Assembly (NCBI RefSeq): GCF_017652985.1
Contig: NZ_JAGGDJ010000055.1
Coordinates: forward strand, 1 to 34,991
DNA length: 34,991 nucleotides
DNA from: Paenibacillus artemisiicola
Lineage (GTDB): Bacteria > Bacillota > Bacilli > Paenibacillales > Paenibacillaceae
Direction of reading: 5' to 3'
Each line of letters begins with the position of its first letter. Within the stretch, counting starts at the first letter, position 1. The position numbers and the translations under genes are program-made. Positions 29,756 to 34,991 of this stretch are shown piece by piece. Under the pieces are notes generated by a model that was given only the letters and a program-made list of their open reading frames with translations, ran no database searches and was not told where the DNA came from.

Positions 29756-32700
29756 ATGTGGAAGAATGCGAGGTTTACGTTAAGATCCAAAATCATGCTC
29801 GGGTACTTGATCGTGCTCGTCTGCGTGGGCATCTGCATCGCGGTGCTGAACGGTCGGATGAGCTCGATGGACCGGGAGATCGACTTCATCAACGGCCACG
29901 ACATGACCGTGCACGATTTGGCGTACCAGATCGAGAACCATATGCTGAATATGGAGACGGGGCAGCGCGGTTACGCGCTCACCGGCCAGGAAACGTACCT
30001 GGAGCCGTACACGTCGTCCCGCGCGGACTGGCTGGCGGCGTACAACGAGCTGTACCGGCTCGTCGCGGATAATCCCGGCCAACAGACGAAGCTGCAGGAG
30101 ATCCGCGCGAACGTCGAGCGGTGGATCGAAACCGCCGGCGAGCCCGTCATCGCGGCGAAGAACGCGGGCGATGCGGCGACGCTGAATCAATTCTTCCGGC
30201 TGGATCCCGGCAAAAAAATCATCGACGCGCTGCGCCTGGAGCTGACCGATTTCCTGAACGTCGAGAAGGCGCTGACGCAGCAGCGGATCGACGACCTCGA
30301 CGCGAAGAACCGGAGCTTGAAGATCGGGTTGTACCTCGTGCTGCTCATCGTGACCGTGCTGGTCGTCGCCGTCTCGCTCGTCATCTCCGGCACGATCGTG
30401 CGGAACATCCGGCAGGTCATCGACGCGATCCGCGACATCGCCGCCTCCGAAGGGGAGCGGAAGGCGAGGCGGATCGAAGTGCGCACGCGCGACGAGGTGC
30501 GGGAGCTGAGCGAGGCGACGAACGGCCTCCTGGACGCGCAGGAGCGGGCGCACCGGCTGCAATCCGGCATCGCCGAGATCGCGGTGTCCACCCAAGGCGT
30601 CTCGCATGTCGGCGAACTCTCGCAGTCGTTCATGGCGAAGACGGCGGAGCTGCTGGACGCGGCCTACGGCGTCTTCTATGTCCGGCAGGGCGACAAGCTG
30701 GTCCGGAGCGCGTCGTACGCCGCGTCCGGCTCGCCGGCCGGGCTCGAGCGGTTCGCCATCGGAGAAGGCATCGTCGGCCAGAGCGCGCTCGAGAAGCGGG
30801 TGTTCCTGCTGGACGGGCTGCCCGAGCGGCATGTCCGGATCACGACGGGGCTCGGAGACTCCGATCCGAAGAGCATCCTCGTCTTCCCGATTGAATTCGA
30901 AGGCCGGGTCGAGGGCGTGGCGGAGTTCGCGTCGCTGCATGCGTTCTCGCCGGCGCACCTGGAGCTGATCGAGCAAAGCCGCGGCAACGTCGGCATCGCG
31001 CTCAACAACGTCAAGGCGCAGATGCAGGTCGCCCGGCTGCTGGAGGAGTCGCAGACGCTCGCCGAGGAGCTGCAGGCGCAGACGGAGGAGCTGCAGCAGC
31101 AGTCCGAGGAGCTGCAGTCGCAGTCCGAGCAATTGCTCGCGCAGCAGGAGGAGATGCGGGCGTCGAACGACGCGCTGAAGCGGTCGGAGGAGCGGCTGCA
31201 GCGCCAGCAGGAAGAGCTCGAGGAGAGCAATTCGGAGCTGGCGAAGCGTTCCCAGCGGCTGGAGATCCAGATGCACCAGACCGAGGCGTTCAACAAGCAG
31301 ATCGCGCATCAAAATTCGGCGCTGGCCCGGCAGGCGGACGATCTCGCGGCGGCGTCGCGCTACAAGTCGGAATTCTTGGCCAACATGTCGCATGAGCTCC
31401 GAACGCCGCTGAACAGCCTGCTGATCCTGTCGCAGATGCTGGCGGACAACAAGCAGGGCAACCTGCTGCCGAAGCAGGTGGAATTCGCCAATACGATCCA
31501 TTCCTCGGGCACGGACCTGCTGCGCCTGATCGACGAAATCCTCGATTTGTCCAAGGTGGAAGCCGGACAAATGAAAATCGAGATCGGCCCGGTCTACCTG
31601 GCCGACATCCGGGACGCGCTGCAGCGCGGCTACGAGCCGCTCGCGGGCAAGAAGGGCATCGCGTTCCGGGTCGAGATCGCGCGCGATCTGCCGGAGGCGA
31701 TTCGGACGGACGGCCACCGGCTGCAGCAGATCTTGAAGAACCTGCTTTCCAACGCCTTCAAATTCACCCATCAGGGCCATGTCACGCTGCGGATGCACCG
31801 GCCGGAAGGGCCTCCGCCAGGGGCCGAAGGCTGGCCCGGCGGGCACGGAGCCGAAGGCATCGTCGCCTTCTCCGTGGCCGACAGCGGCATCGGCATTCCG
31901 AACGGGAAGAAGGCGATCATTTTCGAGGCGTTCCAGCAGGCCGACGGTTCGACGAGCCGCAAATACGGCGGCACGGGGCTCGGCCTGACGATCAGCCGCG
32001 AGCTGTCCGGCCTGATCGGCGGCCGGATCGCGATCGAGAGCGAGGAGGGCGTCGGCAGCGTCTTCACGCTGTACGTGCCGGAGCGGTTCGAGGACGCCGC
32101 GCCCGCCGGTCTTCCCGCGGCGGCGGAACCCGGTTCCGCGCGGGAGCCGCGCGGCCCCGTCGGCGAGCCGGGCGTCGGCGCTCCGGCGCCGGACGAAGCG
32201 GCGGCAAGCCGGGAGGCGGCCCGCCGGGAGGAGCAGCTGCTCGCGCCGAGCATCGAGTGGACGAGCCCCGAGCTGCTGGCGCCGTCCTCGCTGGAGGATG
32301 ACCGCGACGACATCCGGGCGGGCGACCGGGTGCTGCTCATCATCGAGGACGACGAGCGGTTCGCCGGCATTTTGCTCGATATGGCCCGGGCGCGCAAGTT
32401 CAAGGCGCTGATCGCGCTGGAAGGCGACAAAGGATTGGCGCTCGCGCACCTGTATAAGCCGGACGGCATTCTGCTCGACATCCAGGTGCCCGTCATCGAC
32501 GGCTGGTCGATTCTGGAGCGGCTGAAGCAGCATTCGGAGCTGCGGCATATTCCGGTGCACGTCATCTCCGTCGTCGACGAGCCGCAGAAGGGGCTGACGA
32601 TGGGGGCGATGGCGTTCCTGAAGAAGCCGGTGAACAAGGCGCACATCGAGCAGGCGCTCTCCCGCGTGGAATCGTTCATGGCGCGCGACCTGAAGCGGCT

Positions 32701-33496
32701 GCTCATCGTCGAGGACGACATCGTTCTGCGCGACAGCATGGTGGAGCTGATCGGCCACGACGACGTGCTCATCACCGCCGTGTCCACGGGCCGGGAAGCG
32801 CTGGAGGAGCTGGGCAAGGAGCATTTCGACTGCATGGTGCTCGACCTCGGGCTGACCGACATCTCCGGCTTCGAGCTGCTGGACCGCATCCGGCGGTCGG
32901 ATCGCCTGAAGCAGCTGCCGATCATCATCTACACCGGCAAGGAGCTCGACATGCGCGAGGAGCTGGAGCTCAAGAAATACGCCGAGAGCATCATCATCAA
33001 GAACGTCAAGTCGCAGGAACGGCTCTTCGACGAGACGGCGCTGTTCCTGCACCGGGTGAAGGCGAACATGCCGGAGGACCGGCGGCAAATCCTCGAGCGG
33101 CTCTACAACAACGAGACGGCGTTCGAGGGCAAACGGCTGCTGCTCGTCGAGGACGACATCCGGAACATTTTCGCTCTCTCCAACGTGCTGGAATCGTACG
33201 ACATGCGGATTTCGTTCGCCGAGAGCGGGCGCGAGGCGCTGGAGCTGCTGGAGAAGGACCCGGACTTCGACCTCGTCCTGATGGACATCATGATGCCGGA
33301 CATGGACGGCTACGAGGCGATGAAGGCGATCCGCGCCATGCCGCGGTTCGAGAAGCTGCCGATCATCGCGCTGACGGCCAAGGCGATGAAGGAGGACCGC
33401 CAGCGCTGCCTGGACGCCGGCGCCTCCGACTACATCAGCAAGCCGATCGACATCGAGAAGCTGCTGTCGCTGCTGAAGGTGTGGCTGTACACGTAA
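29756..33496 (+). CDS. Hybrid sensor histidine kinase with CHASE3, HAMP, GAF and three receiver domains
   Basis: 1246 residues from ATG 29756, 8 bases after GGAGGG. Order: TM1 (13-31), extracytoplasmic CHASE3 domain (about 45-185, with METGQRGYALTGQ), TM2 (190-211), HAMP (212-270), GAF (about 270-425), coiled coil of repeated EELQ heptads (about 430-535), HisKA with phospho-acceptor His546 (SHELRTP), HATPase (about 645-777, with GGTGLGL), a Pro/Ala/Glu-rich linker, and three receivers with Asp908, Asp1030 and Asp1177. Receiver 2 has Lys-Asn where Lys-Pro is usual. There is no HPt domain and no separate response regulator beside it, so output may pass by phosphorelay to a protein encoded elsewhere. 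The signal is unknown. Confidence 0.95.
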   Translation: MWKNARFTLRSKIMLGYLIVLVCVGICIAVLNGRMSSMDREIDFINGHDMTVHDLAYQIENHMLNMETGQRGYALTGQETYLEPYTSSRADWLAAYNELYRLVADNPGQQTKLQEIRANVERWIETAGEPVIAAKNAGDAATLNQFFRLDPGKKIIDALRLELTDFLNVEKALTQQRIDDLDAKNRSLKIGLYLVLLIVTVLVVAVSLVISGTIVRNIRQVIDAIRDIAASEGERKARRIEVRTRDEVRELSEATNGLLDAQERAHRLQSGIAEIAVSTQGVSHVGELSQSFMAKTAELLDAAYGVFYVRQGDKLVRSASYAASGSPAGLERFAIGEGIVGQSALEKRVFLLDGLPERHVRITTGLGDSDPKSILVFPIEFEGRVEGVAEFASLHAFSPAHLELIEQSRGNVGIALNNVKAQMQVARLLEESQTLAEELQAQTEELQQQSEELQSQSEQLLAQQEEMRASNDALKRSEERLQRQQEELEESNSELAKRSQRLEIQMHQTEAFNKQIAHQNSALARQADDLAAASRYKSEFLANMSHELRTPLNSLLILSQMLADNKQGNLLPKQVEFANTIHSSGTDLLRLIDEILDLSKVEAGQMKIEIGPVYLADIRDALQRGYEPLAGKKGIAFRVEIARDLPEAIRTDGHRLQQILKNLLSNAFKFTHQGHVTLRMHRPEGPPPGAEGWPGGHGAEGIVAFSVADSGIGIPNGKKAIIFEAFQQADGSTSRKYGGTGLGLTISRELSGLIGGRIAIESEEGVGSVFTLYVPERFEDAAPAGLPAAAEPGSAREPRGPVGEPGVGAPAPDEAAASREAARREEQLLAPSIEWTSPELLAPSSLEDDRDDIRAGDRVLLIIEDDERFAGILLDMARARKFKALIALEGDKGLALAHLYKPDGILLDIQVPVIDGWSILERLKQHSELRHIPVHVISVVDEPQKGLTMGAMAFLKKPVNKAHIEQALSRVESFMARDLKRLLIVEDDIVLRDSMVELIGHDDVLITAVSTGREALEELGKEHFDCMVLDLGLTDISGFELLDRIRRSDRLKQLPIIIYTGKELDMREELELKKYAESIIIKNVKSQERLFDETALFLHRVKANMPEDRRQILERLYNNETAFEGKRLLLVEDDIRNIFALSNVLESYDMRISFAESGREALELLEKDPDFDLVLMDIMMPDMDGYEAMKAIRAMPRFEKLPIIALTAKAMKEDRQRCLDAGASDYISKPIDIEKLLSLLKVWLYT

Positions 33497-33521
33497 GGGC
33501 CGCCGGCGCGGGCCGCGGGGC

Positions 33522-33550
33522 TTCATCCCGGCCGCGATTGCTGGTACAAT
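33522..33550 (+). promoter_or_regulatory. Probable promoter of the helicase gene
   Basis: Weak -35 TTCATC (33522-33527), 17-base spacer, -10 TACAAT (33545-33550) preceded by TGG, an extended -10. The start site is near 33557, inside the LexA-like box. Confidence 0.5.
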
Positions 33551-33554
33551 GGAG

Positions 33555-33568
33555 AGAACGAATGTTCT
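33555..33568. promoter_or_regulatory. LexA-like box at the helicase promoter
   Basis: AGAACGAATGTTCT has perfect 5-base arms AGAAC / GTTCT around GAAT and matches the Bacillus LexA consensus at 12 of 14 positions; only the outermost C and G differ. It covers the predicted transcription start. Confidence 0.55.
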
Positions 33569-33590
33569 TGCGGGAGGCGCGGCGACGGCG

Positions 33591-34991
33591 ATGAAGGCGA
33601 AAATCCAGCTCTCGGTGCGGGCGCTCGTGGAGTACGCGCACCGCGGCGGCGACATCGAGTCCGGCTTCCGGACGGCGGCGGCGCTGACGGAAGGCACGAA
33701 GGCGCATCAGCGCGTGCAGAAGGGGTACGGCGAAGGGGACGAACGGGAAGTGTACGTCAGCAAGGAGATCGTCATGGACGATCTCCTCTTCGTCGTGGAC
33801 GGGCGCTGCGACGGGCTGCTCGCGGAGGACGGCGAGGTCGTCGTCGACGAGATCAAGTCGACCTCCGGCCGGCTGCCGGAAGGGGAGGCGGAGACGTACC
33901 CCGTTCACTGGGCGCAGGCGCGGTGTTATGCCGCCATCATCGCGGGGGACCGCGGGCTGGCGGCCGTGACGGTCCAGCTGACGTACGTGCAGGTGCAGAG
34001 CGAGGGAGAGCGGCGGTTTCGGCAGCGGTGGACGCGGGAGGAGCTGGCGCGCTTCCTGGATGAGATGCTGCGCGCCTATTACGCCAGCGCGCTGCAGCAG
34101 GCGGAGCACGCCGAAGCCCGGGATGCCAGCGTCAAGGCGCTGCCGTTCCCGTTCGAGGCGTACCGCTCTGGCCAGCGGAAGCTCGCGGGCGCGGTGTACC
34201 AGAGCATCGCGGACGGGCACAAGCTGTTCGCGAAGGCGCCGACGGGCATCGGCAAGACGATGTCGACGATCTTCCCCGCGGTGAAGGCGATCGGGGAAGG
34301 CGTGCTGCAGCGCGTCCTGTACCTGACGGCGAAAACGAGCGCCCGCGTCGCGGCGGAGAGCGCCTTCGCCCTGCTGCGGGAGAAGGGGCTGCGGCTCCAG
34401 TCCGTGACGCTGACGGCCAAGGAGAAAATCTGTTTCCAGGAAGAGGTCCGCTGCGGCAAGGAGCATTGCCCGTTCGCCGACGGCTATTACGACCGGATCA
34501 ACGAGGCGCTGCTCGATCTGCGCGGCAACGAGACGCTGATCACGCGGGAGGTCGTCGAGGCATACGCGCGCAAGCACCGGGTATGCCCGTTCGAATTCTC
34601 GCTCGACGCGGCGTACGGAGCCGACGCGATCATCGGCGACTACAACCACGCGTTCGACCCGCGCGTCAACCTGAAGCGCATGTTCGACGAGCAGAAGCGG
34701 CGGACGGCGGTGCTCGTCGACGAGGCGCACAACCTGGTCGACCGGGCGCGGGACATGTACTCCGCCGAGCTGTTTAAGAGCGCCTTTCTGGACGTGCAGC
34801 GGGCGACGAAGGGGGCGCTTCCCGGCGTGCACCGCGCGGCGAAGGCGGTGAACGAGCATCTGCTCGCGCAGCGCAAGCGGATCGGCGAACGGCAGCGGGA
34901 GGCGGTCGCCGAGCTGCCGGAGGCGCTGGTCGCGCTGGCGGAGGCGTTCGTCGCCGAGGCGGAGCGCGCGCTGGCGGGCCAAGGCGGCGCC
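33591..34991 (+). CDS. XPD/DinG-like ATP-dependent DNA helicase with N-terminal nuclease-like domain (C-terminus beyond window)
   Basis: 467 codons read without a stop from ATG 33591 to the window edge; GGGAGG lies 13 bases upstream. Residues about 60-120 resemble a PD-(D/E)XK nuclease (VVDGRCDG, then VVDEIKSTSG). The helicase part starts about residue 190: Walker A with Lys222 (APTGIGKT), an iron-sulfur cluster site Cys281, Cys288, Cys293 and Cys332, and DEAH at 377-380. This is the Rad3/XPD superfamily 2 arrangement with 5'-3' polarity in known members, acting in repair or replication. The C-terminal helicase lobe is missing from the window. A LexA-like box lies at its promoter, as for E. 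coli dinG. Confidence 0.9.
   Translation, partial: MKAKIQLSVRALVEYAHRGGDIESGFRTAAALTEGTKAHQRVQKGYGEGDEREVYVSKEIVMDDLLFVVDGRCDGLLAEDGEVVVDEIKSTSGRLPEGEAETYPVHWAQARCYAAIIAGDRGLAAVTVQLTYVQVQSEGERRFRQRWTREELARFLDEMLRAYYASALQQAEHAEARDASVKALPFPFEAYRSGQRKLAGAVYQSIADGHKLFAKAPTGIGKTMSTIFPAVKAIGEGVLQRVLYLTAKTSARVAAESAFALLREKGLRLQSVTLTAKEKICFQEEVRCGKEHCPFADGYYDRINEALLDLRGNETLITREVVEAYARKHRVCPFEFSLDAAYGADAIIGDYNHAFDPRVNLKRMFDEQKRRTAVLVDEAHNLVDRARDMYSAELFKSAFLDVQRATKGALPGVHRAAKAVNEHLLAQRKRIGERQREAVAELPEALVALAEAFVAEAERALAGQGGA

Noticed and set aside
29780..33697. Very long open frame on the minus strand opposite the hybrid kinase
   Set aside because: It is rich in Arg, Gln, His, Asp and Leu with no domain, and mirrors a clearly real gene; long antisense frames are expected in GC-rich DNA with strong third-position bias.

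Overview
The window is a GC-rich chromosomal stretch of a Gram-positive bacterium, most likely a Paenibacillaceae member (Paenibacillus or Cohnella type). The grounds are Bacillus-like ribosome binding sites and -35/-10 promoters, a Bacillus-type LexA box, a Firmicute ThiF, a typical CspA, and Bacillus-type inositol genes carried in high-GC codons. No tRNA, rRNA, prophage, insertion sequence or CRISPR array was seen. Family names come from reading the sequence and from memory of the families; no database search was run.

Layout. 1-205 is the start of a leftward futalosine hydrolase gene (menaquinone synthesis). 567-2555 holds a glutathione peroxidase, a quinone oxidoreductase and a small unknown protein. 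2836-3014 is a palindromic repeat element. 3197-6411 holds a TauE/SafE-type permease, an AraC regulator and a WbsX/GH99-like protein. 6510-8340 (minus strand) holds a VOC-fold protein whose promoter is covered by a perfect LexA box, and a Bcr/CflA drug exporter. 8583-10980 is a polar amino acid (possibly cystine) ABC importer. 11076-12732 (minus) holds a FAD oxidoreductase and a small putative gene. 13380-21752 is a myo-inositol catabolic cluster, iolG-iolD-iolE-iolB-iolC-iolA, followed by a LacI-family regulator; two matching LacI-type operators lie upstream. 21942-22443 holds the second copy of the palindromic element and an 88-bp direct repeat. 22486-24264 (minus) holds a secreted beta-propeller protein and a 58-residue small protein. 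24418-27902 holds a LysR regulator, adenosine deaminase and ThiF. 28202-28402 is a cold shock protein with a long structured leader. 28571-33496 holds an AI-2E-type membrane protein and a large hybrid histidine kinase. 33591 to the window end is an XPD/DinG-like helicase with an N-terminal nuclease-like domain and a LexA-like box at its promoter.

How the genes work together. The inositol cluster encodes every step from myo-inositol to acetyl-CoA/malonic-semialdehyde products except the DKGP aldolase (IolJ), the isomerase (IolI) and a transporter, which must be elsewhere. Its own LacI-type regulator probably acts on the two operators, which are 157 bp apart. Two loci appear tied to the SOS response. 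The most unusual structure is the pair of 179-bp elements, each made of four copies of a 21-bp motif at identical offsets in the order forward-forward-reverse-reverse.
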